Below, in pieces: positions 21,961-35,296 of a stretch of 64,000 nucleotides of DNA; within the stretch, counting starts at the first letter, position 1; each line of letters starts with the position of its first letter. Source of the stretch: Maniola hyperantus (Eukaryota; Arthropoda; Insecta; Lepidoptera; Nymphalidae); the NCBI RefSeq assembly GCF_902806685.2, contig NC_048538.1, positions 17,608,001 through 17,672,000 of the forward strand, in the 5' to 3' direction. Position numbers and translations under genes: made by a program. A model generated the notes under the pieces. It was not told the origin of the DNA and made no database searches. It worked only from the letters and a program-made list of their open reading frames with translations.

Positions 21961-22770
21961 ATATTTGCCATTACTTAGTTTGGTCTAAACTGTTTGAATA
22001 TTTAAGTTATCAATATTCAATTAGGAATTTGAATGAGTGTAGTGATGTTCTGAGTTAACAGTTACATTACCATGGTTCAGTTGAGGAGGAATGTAGTGGA
22101 TGTATGTAGGGATGAATATGTGATGATTGGAATGCTTGTGGTAGACCAACCGGTTGAGAAAGTAAAAATGCAAATATCGTACTTTGGGGATAACGAAAAG
22201 GGGGGGGTTTTGTGTTTTGTTTTCGTTTTCCTTCTAGATAATGGATCATTTCTGTTATTTTTCCGATTCTGTTCCGAGATCTATTTTCTAGGAGAGTTAT
22301 TTCGTTTTTTTTTCTCATATTCCGATTTTGATTCGGTTTTATTTTTCCGAATGGGATAGAGAACGGTTGCCATATCAGATGGACCCGTTCACAACCAGAT
22401 TTTCCGTATTTGTTGAGTAACAAATATTACGATGGTAGTTTAAAAGAGTGAACCACCGTAGGCCTAGACGCATTCTATCAGTCAGCTGAAGAATGATGCC
22501 AAGATGTTTCCACTCAAGTGTCTTAGACACCATGAAGTTTTTTTGTATATATTCTTTTTAGAAGTTAGGGTTGTGTAGTTAAGTATAATGTATAAAACCT
22601 TACACTGTTTTCAGTATATTTATTTTGTTAGACAATTTTCCTTGTTAGTAGTAGATGTGCGTTCACGCGTAACTTCTGTGTTTTTGTTGTTTGTTTGTTT
22701 CAGGCAAATTGTTAGTAGTTGTTGGATGACGCTGAGGGCAGCGTGGTTCAACCTGTTGAACCTTTTCGTA
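21961..22770 (+). mobile_element. 3' untranslated part of the gypsy remnant
   Basis: Lies between the integrase stop and a purine tract. A 95-codon frame at 22072-22359 is rich in F and shows no domain. A G run occurs at 22200-22207. No envelope gene is evident. Confidence 0.45.
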
Positions 22771-22995
22771 GGAGGGGAAGTATTGTGACGTTGTAAATTT
22801 TGAACTACTAATTAGCGTTTCGCTTTTAATAAAAATCAATTTTGTTCAAAGTATGTTGGTGCCACCTAGCATCAAGGTGCAGAACTACGCGTGGGTCGAT
22901 GTTCAGAGTTCATTCGAGCCACAATAGATGGCGTTTGCTTCGTTGTCAATTGTCGTAAAAATAAAACAAAATAATTAAATAAAACCATAATATCA
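22771..22995 (+). mobile_element. Polypurine tract and start of probable 3' LTR
   Basis: GGAGGGGAAG at 22771-22780 is a typical polypurine tract, followed by TGTGACGTTG at 22784, a plausible LTR start. Polyadenylation-type AATAAAA occurs at about 22828 and 22963. The LTR right end is not determined because no second LTR exists in the window. Confidence 0.5.
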
Positions 22996-25269
22996 TTTGT
23001 TTATTGTTAAGTCATTAACAAAACGGTTCTTATAATATATCCTTAGGTTCCGCAAATATTCAAAAATGAATTGGCTTCATGATCAAACTAAATGAGAGCG
23101 GCCACACTCGGGTTGCGTCTGGCAACACCGATTGGTGAGATTTAGAATTTTTCTGGAGTCAACATGTGAAGACGAATTTTTTCGTTCCAGGAAAATCTCA
23201 CTCTTTTTCGCCCATGGCTTCGCCTGGGAAAATACAATAGTTATAAATTTAGTCATCCTAACGTATTTCAATGTTTCATCAATTATGGTGAGTGAAAAAT
23301 CAAGTAATGTGGATTCGACAAAATGGCGGTTTGGTTAGAGAAAATCCTAATTTCATGATTTCCCTTTCAGTTCCAGTTATGTTACCTTCCCAAATAAATG
23401 AGGATAATGGGTTGTGGGTGGACTCCTGAAAACCATTGGTGGCCAGGAGTTCAATAGGTGAGTTGTGTTTGATCGGGAAAATTCCACGTGTCGAAATTTT
23501 CACACAGCACAAATTATAATCTTGTTTTTCTTTGTTGCAGGGTTTCCGTTTGCTTTTCCGTTTGCGTTTCCGTTTTTCGCTTTCGTTTTCCGTATTTATT
23601 TCTTTTGCACATTCACGTTGGCAACTTAATTCTATGGATAAGACTTGGTGAAAATCTTTGTAATGAAACATTTCGGTTGTGAAGAATCAAGTTAAATCGA
23701 GTTTTGGGAGCTTGGCCGATGCCGTCCAGCTACCTTGCAGTCTTCGCACCTACAAGTAAGCAAATGTTTGTATCCTGGAACAGTTTAGTGAACCTTCTTA
23801 GTGTATGTGTACAGTAAGAACCCTGTCTGTACTACTGAGCTTTTATTTTGAAACAATTTTATGAATTTTACTGTGTCATTGTCTATTCCATGCCAATGGC
23901 ATCTTAAATTTAAAACATAGATTTTATGTACTATCTACCTAAGGCATTCTAATGTATCTAAATTAAGTCTTGGCATTAAGCTAGAATAACTAAGCATTAT
24001 TAGCCATCACTATGTATTAAGCGACCCCGGTAAAAGTTACATTAAAAACAATTTTGCCTAACATCTAGCAAATTTCATTTATAACACCTCATATACATTA
24101 CAAGGGAGTCGACGGCTAGCTTCTATTCTTTACTAGGTAGATAGATCAAGTAAGTAAAATTATTTTTTTTTCCTCTAATCTTTGTAAGGTGGTAGATTAT
24201 TCCGTATCCGGGTATATTTCTATTCCGCCCAATTTACCACCCTTACAGCAGAAACCGGCTGGCTAGACGAAGTAATTAAACTGATTGAGTGAACAACTTC
24301 GGGTTGGCCAATTGGACGCGAAATGGGACACGACAGCCGTGACTGGCATCCATAGTATCTTGTTGGTTCACTGAGGATCAATCCACAGACATGATCCATC
24401 AATTTAGTTTTGTTTGTTCGTCAAGTGATCAGGCAATCGGTGAGCTGTACATGGCTATTGGCTATGCAACTAAACAGCGCTAGTCGTTATCGAGGCGACG
24501 CGCGACGCATTCCGCATTCCGACGTTGCCGCAGCCCTTGACCTCAGTACAGAGCTAAGTGGAAACCAGGAACACCACTTTGTTTATAGCTGCCCTTTATG
24601 GAGATGCAAGCTGTTGACAAGAATTTGTTGCAATAAATAAGTTTATTGATAAAGCAGCTGATAATTGCATGGACATTCGTGCTAAACAGCAGTTCATTCG
24701 TTACTGACTGTTCAAATCAAAAATGTTTGCCAAAAGTATATTTACCTATATATGTAGGTAAGTATGTTTTCCAAAAAGTTACAATTAAAATAAAGTAAGT
24801 ATTCATTAAGTTTAAAAAAAAGCTCTAATTGCTAGAAATTAAAATTTTCAACAAAACTTTACGTACTTAATCTAAAAAAGTCTGAAGTTCCGGGAAAAGA
24901 TTTGGTTTCCCCCAACGTCCAAAACATGACAAAGAATCACAAAATATAACATAAGTAACAAAAAGTATTTAAACGTCACCCCATTGTAAGACTTTAATCT
25001 TAGCAATGTGAAAAGGTTATAGATTAGCTAGGGCGAGTCATGACTAAAGTATTTAAGACATTCTCTTCCAGAAAAAGATTGTCCCCATTGCCCCATTACA
25101 TTTTTTTTCTACAAAGTAGGTATAATACTTATTAGCTTTAATAATTGTTTGAATATAATATATTCCCCTATCGCCTCCAACTAAAAAGCTGCTTTTAGGA
25201 GAACCAATAGTGCCCGTTAGTTCTCATTCCCTGAAGACTATTGGAGATCTGGAGATCTTTCAGAATGCG
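22996..25269. other. Unique spacer, no recognised gene
   Basis: Part of the first kilobase may still be gypsy LTR. A TTTCCGTTTGCTTTTCCGTT-like repeat lies at 23545-23592. No domain-bearing frame on either strand. Confidence 0.35.
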
Positions 25270-25400
25270 AAATCTGAACGCGGCAGGCCAAGTGCGGATT
25301 AGCAAATTTCACACACATCTGAGAATATTATGGGGCACTCTCAGGCGTGCAGGTTTCCTCCCAATGTTTTGCTTCACCGTTAGAACAAGTGATATATTTT
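25270..25400 (-). mobile_element. Lepidopteran retroposon tail fragment
   Basis: AGTGCGGATTAGCAAATTTC, CACTCTCAGGCGTGCAGGTT, TCCTCCCAATGTTTTGCTTC and ACCGTTAGAACAAGTGATAT match, in reverse orientation, the family at 9190-9352. Confidence 0.65.
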
Positions 25401-25611
25401 AATTGGTTCAAAGCTCAGGAAGATTAGACGTGTTAGAGAATCCCGGACCCTCGAATTGGACGACACTTGCTTAACCACCAAGCTCATCACATTTGATATT
25501 AAATGAACATGTCTTGTGTGTAGTTGGTGTGGTGAGTTGAGAGCAGATATCAGCAAACAACAACAAGGCAATAAATTGCGCCGCACCGACAAGGGCAGGG
25601 GTCGGCAGCTG

Positions 25612-25652
25612 CAGGCCTCGGTGCCTCGGTGCCTCGGTGCCTCGGCTCCGGC
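25612..25652. repeat. 9-bp minisatellite
   Basis: About four units of CCTCGGTGC. Confidence 0.85.
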
Positions 25653-25777
25653 GCGACCGGGAGCTGACGAACATAAATACTTGCGTCAAACGAATACGTA
25701 CCTACGTTGAATTAACTAATAATAAACATTTCATAGTTTTGGTAGAAAAGCGGATCCAAATCCTAAACATTATCGGA

Positions 25778-25832
25778 AACGCTAGCAGACAGACAGACAC
25801 ACTTTCGCATTTATAATATTAGAGTGGATAAT
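25778..25832 (+). repeat. Terminal fragment of common lepidopteran repeat
   Basis: GCTAGCAGACAGACAGACAC then CTTTCGCATTTATAATATTA, the same end as in the repeat at 9885-10125. Confidence 0.6.
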
Positions 25833-28062
25833 AGGTACACCATCGATACTTTCATGAGTTTTTGTTACATCGTACACGTGTTATATAACGTCACCTAAAC
25901 GTAGGTACTTAGTTGTAATCATTTTATATGAGTGTGTAGAGAGATTTATCATTCATACAGTTTAAGCGTGCGGTTTAGCAGAGCAAGGCAACCTGGATTT
26001 GCATACTCGGCCGGGGTCAACGGCCTCCCGACACAATGCCGTATGCCGTACATGCAGTGTAAGGCATGCTGGCATGTGACGAGTCAGCAGACCAGCTCGG
26101 AGGCGGAATGCCATTATGTACAGCGGAACCGGTTCAGTTAATTAGATTACGAGTACTCACGACTGGTTAGTGTCGAGGGAAAGTATTTCTCGCCTGGTAT
26201 GGTGCGCAATGCACAACAAAGCCACTCTAGGGAGAAGTTGTGTCGCTTTCTCTTTGGCTGATCGCGTTTCTCTGTAGCATTCGGCGCGTCCTGATGAAGG
26301 CCATTGCATTTTGGTTTCGGAACCACGAATAAAATACGAATATCTTTTTATAGCACATAACATTGAAACAAAAAGTCATGACATGCTCGGTTTGCAACTC
26401 GCAAGGTGACCACTGACCACAATGACCATTGACCACCATATTAGTCAAACGTGTAGGACTTGCGTTCCTAACTAAAGTAGATATTATTGCATGTAAAGAT
26501 GTCTTTTAAGAAGGTTTGTCTATTTGTGTGCAAAATAGAAAAATGCTGGTAAATTATTTTAACTATCAAAATTATTTTATCTTCGCAAGAGACAAAGGGA
26601 GTTCTTGCATTAGGACTTTCTGTCACACAATAAATAATTATAAAAAAAATCATTTACCATCATATTCATTCATCGCATTATAAATAATCACTTTTATATA
26701 TAGCTATCTACTCCAAGTAAATGTTATGGTAATGCTTGATTCTATATAGGTAGAAGCATCAAATTAAAATATAGAAATAAGTTAAGAAATATTCAACCGA
26801 GTTCTATGCTTCAAGCAATGTTTTGTCAAAAGAAAATTGTTACTTTTAAGTTTCATTAATGAAGAAAGTTGAATGTTATTGATTATAGCCTATACATATA
26901 TACCTACCTAACTACATAGTACCTATATATATTATGTTTTGTAGGACAAGCGATAAAAATATAAGTAAGTACTTGAGTAAGTGTATTTAACTTTGTTATC
27001 GTCGACTCCATTACATAATGTTCCTATTTACATATTAACGACACACTCACTTCTTCGTAGGTAGGTAGGTAGGTACCTACTTGAAGCGTATCAGTTCACT
27101 TAATGGTGAGAGTGAAATGTGATAGTAATTGGAGAAAAAGTTGCCTTTTGTAAACTTTCACTTTTTGTGGCATTTTAAAAAATTCACTTTAAAAAAGGTT
27201 TCCGAATCGATCGTAAAATGTTGGCACCTAAATGTCTCCGTGGTATTCAGAACCGGTTTCATTGTCATTCAGAACTGCACGAGGCCGGATATAACACATT
27301 CATATATTGTGGTGCGGCGATGCGTCCGAGGCGGGTCACGGGTGTATTTATCGCTTTTATTTATCTATTGTATATATCGCTGTTGATTGCAAAAAACTAA
27401 TAAAATAAATCTTCTTCGTCTTTTCCAAATTCGTAGACTTATTTTTATTACAATCGGTCGGGGTTTACCTACGTGGCCGCTTACTAAAACGGCAACACTA
27501 CAGCTGTCAGTCGAAGTCACACATACCGCGAACGCTGCGCGAGAACGCGTGACACACACCAAACACAAGCCTCTAACGGCTATCATCAAAAAAAGCAAAA
27601 CTTTAGACGCGAAGTTCATCACCCTTCGACCAGATCATCAACCCTGGACCTTACCAGCGCATCTTGGGGGCCCGGATCCGGTAAGTGACTGCATTACAAA
27701 CACTGACCGTCCATTAGCTTTTCCTCTAAACAGTATCTTTTGTTTCCCCAAAAGTCGTCAGCTAATTATATTGGTGGCGTAACTGTAAGCTCGCTACACC
27801 GCGCCACTTCGGCCGACCACTGATACCACGGTAAATTGACAGCACATAGCGTACCTACGTTACGAGTTCGAGGAACGATGCAACGCGACCCCCCTCGACC
27901 CCCCTCGACCCCCTCGACCCTCGTCCGACGACGATTGTTTCATTCCCGTAACTATACATTACCCAGAAATGGAAAAAACTTTACTCGCCTTACCCTTTGC
28001 ATTGACACTTGACTCGTCTCGGGTTCGCAGACCTGAGTTTACCTATTCCTTATACACTAGAT
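25833..28062. other. Unique spacer, no recognised gene
   Basis: The longest frame (27387-27782, 131 codons, plus) carries no recognisable domain. GGTAGGTAGGTAGGTAGGTA at 27058-27077 and a CGACCCCCCT repeat at 27888-27926 are low-complexity tracts. Confidence 0.35.
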
Positions 28063-28290
28063 CATCATCATGATCAGCCCATCGCTGGCCCACTACTGAG
28101 CACGGGTCTTCTCTCGGAGTTAAAAGGGCTCGGGCCATGGTCCGCCATGCTGACCCACTGCGGATTGACAGACTTCACACACGTTTGAGAAGATAATGAA
28201 GAACTCTCAGGTATGCAGATTTCCTCACGATGTTTTTCTTTACCGTTATAGGAAGTGATATTTACTCGTAATTGCTTTGCACATAGCTCC
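28063..28290 (-). mobile_element. Lepidopteran retroposon tail with terminal ATGATG run
   Basis: On the minus strand it reads GGTAAAGAAAAACATCGTGA, GGAAATCTGCATACCTGAGA, a middle with CAATCCGCAGTGGGTCAGC, and ends GCCAGCGATGGGCTGATCAT plus ATGATGAT. This is the fullest copy of the family also at 9190 and 25270. Confidence 0.7.
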
Positions 28291-28378
28291 GACAAGTGAG
28301 AGGTTCGTGTTGGCGGCTCGGGTTGCCAACCTCCCGAACAGGAGGGCCGAATCTCCGCTCTTCTATTGGACTAGGTAT

Positions 28379-28633
28379 TATAAACAACTTAACCTCCAAT
28401 ACGGGTTTATTAGTCTTGGGATGACCCTAGTATGAATCAAACGCAGTTCCAATGTCCACAGTCTTATATTCAGGTACACTTGTCACATCCACTTAGTTTA
28501 TATCTAGCTTAATTAATCACCTAGTACTTATATCTCGCTTAATTACTTTTATATCGTTCCTTTTTTTACTCCCGCGCGCTGTCGCACCTCGACTCGCGGG
28601 TGACAGATGGCAGGTTTTTCTGTGTTGCCCACA
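28379..28633 (-). repeat. 3' LTR of outer element
   Basis: Appears identical to 40463-40717. Minus-strand start TGTGGGCAACACAG, end GTTGTTTATA. TATA-like sequence near 28546-28555. Confidence 0.8.
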
Positions 28634-30462
28634 GTCGTCCATCCTGCTCCAGATATGTCCCCATATCTGACCACTCGGCCTTCCAACCGAGGGTAATGCC
28701 CTCATACCCATAACTCAATAGGAGCAACATAGAATACCTTAACAGTCCTATATTATAATTAATATGATTAGTATAATAATTCCTCTAACAGATCAAATCT
28801 AACATTGTTAGATTTAACAAGTGCACAAAACAAGTGCCAATGAGACCTACAAAATACTGGTATCAATAATCATTATGTACATTGCAATCAACATCTGTAA
28901 GTCTAATTCTTATAAATACACAACAAATCACACTGAGATAAGTAAATAGTAAATACTATAAGTCATTCTGATTTAAGCTTGATATTAAGAAAATTCTATA
29001 ATCTAGTTATTGTTAGTGATATACGTATACAACCAATTCACAATAGTATAATCAAATATTGAAATCAACACAATTTATGTTAATACTTAATACAAGGAAA
29101 TTATAGTGAAATCAATAATTTAATTTTTAAATATTATTATGAACTACATATTCTTCAAGTTTGTATTTGTATTTAGTAATACGTGAATAAATATTTGCAT
29201 GGCAAATGTGGCAATACTAATTATGAGAATTATAAAACATCTTTGGTAAATTGCATTTAAAGCGAATAAAATATAATCAAACTTAAACAAAACAACAACG
29301 AGGAAAGAAAAGAAGGATAGTGAATTATCACCAACTTGAATTCTGAGTGCTAAGTACTCTATGATTTTAAACCATGTCACTATCAGTTTTCAATTAAAGT
29401 AAGTTTGTTTGCCCTTTCCTTCTTACCACTGTAATGACATGAATTCTAATCCTACATAATGTTCTAATGCAACACAAATACAATATTTTCACTAGTATAA
29501 ACATTTTAAGAGATATGGTAAGAGTGGTTGGATCCCATTGACCATTACTAACACTTTATACAAAATTAATCACAAAGTTCTACAATATACCAATGAACCT
29601 AACTACTTCTGTAGACTTCATAATTTCTTTAAACTTAAAAATAAATTAAAAGAATATCTTATAATCCAATGTTCTCATACAATTGATGAATATTTGATAT
29701 GAGTTGACCTTGATTATAATGTCTTTGTAGTGTTTCATGAATTATCAATTTGACTATCGTGAATTGACATTTAATTATTCTCAAGTGGTACCTACTGATT
29801 GACACCGTTGAAAAAAATAATAATATTACAATATAAGTATGTAACGTAAAACAAATAATAAGAAAACAATATGCCAATCTTTAATTGCATATATGTAGTA
29901 TTATACTAAGCAATATCGGTAATGAATCGGTATATGAATAATGATTGTAAAATATTTTTGCAGACCAGAAAGGCAGAGATGTCGGCACAGATATTATGTG
30001 ACCATATTTTGTACTCTACTTGAATAACAATAAAAGATAATTACCTATCAAATTGAATTATTGAATATTGAACCAATATTCTTGATGTCTACGAAATCAA
30101 GATAAATAATATGGTTAAATGTAGTTGTTATTATTAATAAGTACTAAGATCGAAACAAACCACAATGTATTCTAAGGAGAACCCAATAATCATATTATTT
30201 CAGAAATTTAAAGAAACATGAATCCACTAATTGATAATGATACACAGTACATATCACTATGAGATCTACAATGTGCACAATGTAATCCTATATTTTCAAA
30301 TAACTGAGACGACTGCCTCTGACTGTATCTCGATTGTAGTACAACAAATACTATTATTAATATAACAAAATAAGTCACAATGATGTTAGCCAAGGTATTA
30401 TTGTATTATTATAAACTCGTTACCCGTGGTGCCCCATATCATCCTTGCACTAGGGGTAGATG
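28634..30462 (-). other. Outer element internal part (distal), AT-rich, non-coding
   Basis: About 75% AT with several 60-78 codon minus-strand frames rich in hydrophobic residues (29144-29380, 29659-29877, 30208-30393). Two of these share the string FENIGL/YENIGL, implying an internal duplication. No retroviral domain recognised. Confidence 0.5.
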
Positions 30463-30466
30463 CATG

Positions 30467-31796
30467 TGTTATATTACGATAAAATTGGATACATAATTAT
30501 TATGCTAAAATTCATCTAATCATAAACTTGGGAGTCTGAAGTAAATGTTTGTTGTGATATTTAAAACAGAATCGTAATTCCGTTTCCGAATTCAATATCA
30601 ATGTACGGAAAGAGTATGATTTAATTAGTATCTTTTCTTGTATGTTGTTTAATTTAATATTTAGGAATGTGACAATACGATAAATAATATTATGTGAATT
30701 GTCAATACTGGTAACTAATTATTCATTGTAAAATTGTAAATTAAATACTGTCAATGTACGGAAAGGGTATGATTTGAATAGTATCTTTTCTTGTATGTTG
30801 TTTAATTTAATATTTAGGAATGTGACAATACGATAAATAATATTATGTGAATTGTCAATACTGGTAACTAATTATTCATTGTAAATTAAATACTGTCAAT
30901 GCACTAAGAGTGACATTATACTAAGCTATTGTCAACATACAGTTGGCAATAGCTATTATGTGAAATAATAATGTTGTGTAAACTGACAATTTAAGTCGCT
31001 TATTATTATTGTAAATTATTAATACGTAGACCATCAATGTCACTGATTTTATTATTGTAAATTGGGTGTGTCAACATACCTTTTGTCAACAAACCTAAAA
31101 TAAATAATGATTAATATTAAGATCATGTGATAGTCGACATCCGCCTGGTTTGCGAGGGCAGTGTTATAAAAGTACCCTACCTCGACAGAGGGGGAACAGT
31201 CTTGTATCGACAGCCCAGAGCAAACACAGCGGACCTTACTGAAGTTAAGTATTCTTATATTTTATTATAATGTAATGTAATCATTTGCCTTTTAAAGGTT
31301 ACCTGTTGTAACTGTGTACCAAATATGTACCTACTACTTTACTCAACGTTCTAATGTTTTAAAAGATGTGTGTTATGGAGTTTCTTTGCCCTTTCTTCTC
31401 CATGACTAAACACCTTAGCGAAATGGGTGGTAGATTCATTTTAATATAAATAGATCAATGCTGAACAATACAATTCAATTATTATTGGACTTGGTTGGTT
31501 TTACTTCTGTATTTATCACCTACCCTCTTGTGCTATTTATTTTATACATTGAGATAAAAGTAAACACTAGGTTGTTAGCTTCTAATTATTATAGAAGCCT
31601 GTTTAGATGATTAGGATTCTTACTTTGAAATAATACGGCAGATGCTTTGCTTGATCTTTAATTACTTAGTATTTGGCCTTACCTGACAAATAATTGATAA
31701 ATGATAACTTTCATTAGTAATCATTGGATTTAATTTATCATCACTATTAAAGCCCACTGTGTTAACTTCTCTCTTCTTTTACCATAAAATCTCACA
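30467..31796 (+). repeat. 5' LTR of inner element
   Basis: TG..CA ends. Contains a 153-bp tandem duplication beginning AATGTACGGAAAG at 30600 and 30753, the second copy 8 bp shorter. TATAAAAG at 31165-31172 is the likely promoter, with a transcript start expected near 31195. Confidence 0.88.
31165..31172 (+). promoter_or_regulatory. TATA box of inner LTR promoter
   Basis: TATAAAAG in a locally GC-richer patch (GCGAGGGCAGTGTTATAAAA). A second identical site lies in the 3' LTR at about 37507. Confidence 0.55.
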
Positions 31797-31849
31797 TCAG
31801 AAGTGGGATACGATAATTCTTTTCTTGTCGCAATACTAATACTTTTCAA

Positions 31850-32032
31850 ATGCTTTTAGCAATCGTGGATGCGGCTTCTCCTCGAAGCAACAGGCTACTG
31901 CCTGTCATCGGCAGCACTTGGTATTGGTGCCCGATGATCACAAAGCGATGGGCAACGCTGTTGTCAGCGGCAATTGGTGCTGGTGTGACACCGCTGATCG
32001 AAACGTCGCGTCGCTCCAATTGTGAAAGATAA
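31850..32032 (+). other. 60-codon open frame at start of inner element
   Basis: ATG-initiated frame 54 bases inside the 5' LTR, in a GC-richer patch (CTACTGCCTGTCATCGGCAG). No domain recognised. It could be a gag remnant or part of a structured leader. Confidence 0.25.
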
Positions 32033-33039
32033 GTGAAGTGTAATTATGTGCTGCTTTAAAGTGATCTTAAAACCACGTTTGTGGTATTGTTTCTATGAAA
32101 AAGTTTTTGTGAGGGTAATCATAAAAGATTTTAATTAGTTAGATAAACCACGTGTTGTGGTATAATTTATTTGGATAAGAATAAGTCTAGTTAGAGGTCA
32201 GATTGGCCGAACGGTTTTTGATAAAGTATATGTAGATGTGAAATCATTTAGAACGTTATGATATACCGAAACAAAAAGGTTTGCTTTTAAGAAATCGCAC
32301 CGTACTTACAGCTCAAAACTTGAAGAAATTAACTTATTCTGATTAATTAAACTTAAACATAAACTATATTTATTTATTTTGCTTCTTAAAATAATTCAAC
32401 TATTTGTCTTTTCTTAAAACAACACAAGAGATTATCCATTCGAACAATTTTGTCGTTCAACTAATTTCCTTTTCTTAAAACAACGCAAAGCAGATTGCCT
32501 ACTCAAGTATTTTTTTTCTACTCGGTGACGTTATTATAACATTTAACATTTTTTTTAATAAATAAGGATTAAGATTACCAAACTGTTTCCACATACAAAA
32601 TAATAATAATAATAATACAACTACAAATTCTTTGAGATTTCTTACATTAATTTTATTCTTAACTCTATAATATTATTATAACTTCGCTTAAGAATAATTC
32701 CCCTTAAATATAGTTTGTTTTATTTAATCTTCTTTTGTCGAAATATCTCATTTCAAAAGTATTTTCTTTTTAATAAAATATTCTTATTGTTCCCACATAT
32801 CAGCAATAAACTTTGAGGTTAGGTTGAACCTGATTTTATTTTATCTTATTATTTTGACAAACCAATCAAGTAAATAGGAACCTATTTTTTTTTCTATTGG
32901 TCATCCTACTAAAAATAATAATACGTCCTACATTTATTTTAGGAAATACCTACGTTACAACGTGTTATTAATTTATTCCTGTTTTGAGTTTGTTTGATAT
33001 ACATACAAATCAAATAAAGAACATATTTATTCAAGCGGT

Positions 33040-33354
33040 AATAAAAAAAAAACTGGAGATCATAGGAGTAAACCAAAACCTGTTTGTACATTTGGCGTTC
33101 CTCAGGGATCAATATTAGGGCCTTTGTTATTCCTGATCTATATTGATAGTATAAATGAAATAGGTTTAAAAGGAAACATACTGTTGTACGCTGATGATAC
33201 ATGTTTATTTTACTATGGCAACTCAATACACACAATCATCACAGATGCACAAAACGACTTAATACTACTCAATAAATGGTTTCAATAATATAACCTACTT
33301 ACAATTAATACCTCAAAAAAAAAACCATATGCTACATTAAATAGTTACATATAA
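33040..33354 (+). pseudogene. CR1/Jockey-like LINE reverse-transcriptase fragment
   Basis: The frame from 33040 reads CTF, then GVPQGSILGPLLFLIYIDSI (from 33094) and LYADDTCLFYYG with the catalytic YADD at 33187-33198, then NKWFQ, a stop at 33286-33288, and NLLTIN. These are the palm-domain B and C motifs of non-LTR reverse transcriptases. Only about 100 codons survive and there is an internal stop. It sits within the inner LTR element's internal region, in the same orientation, so it was either captured or inserted there. Frames before and after carry no LINE similarity I can see. Confidence 0.85.
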
Positions 33355-35255
33355 ATATAACTACAATATATTTTCATACTAAATTCACATACATGACTAT
33401 AAAAATAAAAATAAAATACAAACATATAAACATTTTTAAATATACGTGTCGCACTAGTGATGCAGTGCTGTCGTGACTCAGAGAATGACTTTTTCAGAAT
33501 CGACGAAAAACTGATTATTCACTTCCTGTTATAGATTATAAAAAAGTGCTTACTTTATAAGGTTTATAAATAATATTAACGCAATTATCATTTACATTCG
33601 CAATTTTTGAGTTAAGACTGTATTGCTCAAACAAAAAGTTTTCAGAAAGAGTAATTATTTTTAGTTGTATAGTTATTGCTGAAAATTTTTGAGTTACTAT
33701 AAATAATGTTTGACTTTTTCCTTATGGTTTTGAGTATAATTTTGTAGTTACAACAATTATTTAATTTAGTTTTAAGTTTTATAGTTCCCTCCAAAAAAAT
33801 AATTTGCACATTCAGGTTTGGACATTGATAAATAAAACCAGATAATCAAGAAAATTCAATCAGATAATCAGTTTTTATTTATAAAAAGTAATAATTTAAT
33901 TTCAACAATTTCTGCCTTTTTCAACAAAAAAAAAAAAACCTTCCAAAACAATAAACAAAATTTGTCTTGAATACAAAAAAAAAAAACAGAGCCAATCAAA
34001 ATAATTTTTTTTAACTTAAATAATCAGCTATTGTTGTAACTGCACAGTAATTGTACGTAGTCACTAAATTGGAGCTAGGCAAAATTAAATAATAGTATTT
34101 CTATAATAATAGTATACTTAAACTAGTTTTACATCAGTCTGTTTCTAATAATTAGCATCAAAATGACAGCAATATTTTTTATTTAAGTACTTAAAATCAA
34201 CCAGTCAAACTTCGCAAGTAAGATTCATAATAGGTCCTGGGAATCATATTTTGTCGAGCAGTTCTTTCGTCTTTTAATATTTTTGTTTAATTGTTTATGC
34301 TGGTGTCAAAGCAACAGAAAAATAACGTTTGGTTTCCAGCTTCACATTAAAATTACTACCCCACTGGTCACAATTTAATTCACATTAAAATGACTTACTA
34401 AACCAATAAGGGTGTCTTAAGTGAAAATACTATTTTAAATTTCATTTCTGTGAATCGATAATAGTGTAATAACTAGAAATACACCTACACACTAGAAATA
34501 TCTATTTAGGTTTAAATCAGCTATATTGTATTAACTCGAATTCATAGTTGAACTTTTACATACCTGATTCAACAATATCGTTCCAATTTGAATTAATGCG
34601 GTCTAAACAGTAAACTGTCACGTCCTTCTTCGTCGAATTTAGATGTAACTAAAGATGATGCAATATTGGTTAGGGTATCACGACAGTTAGTCAGTCACTC
34701 AAATTTGACATGTTTTGGGTTGCGACAGTGTGTCGTCGGTGCGATATATGTATACATTTGTATATACTATAAACCCTATACTTACTATAATACATATGTA
34801 ATACATACACATAGGTACAGATATTATTACTATTATACTACTACCAAGCCGTTTCTAGTAATCCGTGTTTTGCCAATTCTATTTCTACCCACTTTATTTT
34901 GTATAAAATCGCAGTGGATGTGTGGATAAGATACCTACTGTTTATTTGTTAAATTTCTCATGTAAGTGAATTTATTTCATAGTGAGAATAAAGTTCTTTA
35001 ACCGTAATAGTAGTAACCGTATACATATTAACATTGGGGAACATTGTTTGGTAACAACAAAGAAAACATATTCTATTCTACTCTGATTTCGGTCTGACGT
35101 CTATCGACGTCTGGCTATCCTGGTTTTTATGACAGTAACATTGACATTGAATCATTGAATATCGTTTTGTGAATGGAGCAATCTTATTTTTTTTTATGTC
35201 GGTACTTTTGTTGCCGCTGTTCATTTAAGTTCACTGGCTGCATTGTTCTATTTTT
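33355..35255. other. Inner element, AT-rich, non-coding
   Basis: AT-rich with several A runs (33929, 33978). An 87-codon plus frame at 34666-34929 is low-complexity and unconvincing. Confidence 0.4.
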
Positions 35256-35296
35256 CTATGTACTTCGGGAACGAAGTACTTATCAAGATGGCCGAA
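35256..35296. repeat. Hairpin-bearing direct repeat, copy 1
   Basis: CTATGTACTTCGGGAACGAA then GTACTTATCAAGATGGCCG. The GTACTTCG/CGAAGTAC stem with GGAA loop is perfect. Copy 2 at 36770-36808 ends immediately at the 3' LTR. Confidence 0.75.

Noticed and set aside
27387..27782. 131-codon open frame as an exon with donor GTAAGT near 27680
   Set aside because: No domain, no acceptor or partner exon that I can support; single donor-like words are common by chance.
29144..30393. Hydrophobic minus-strand frames as an envelope gene of the outer LTR element
   Set aside because: Short, AT-driven and separated by stops; hydrophobicity follows from base composition.
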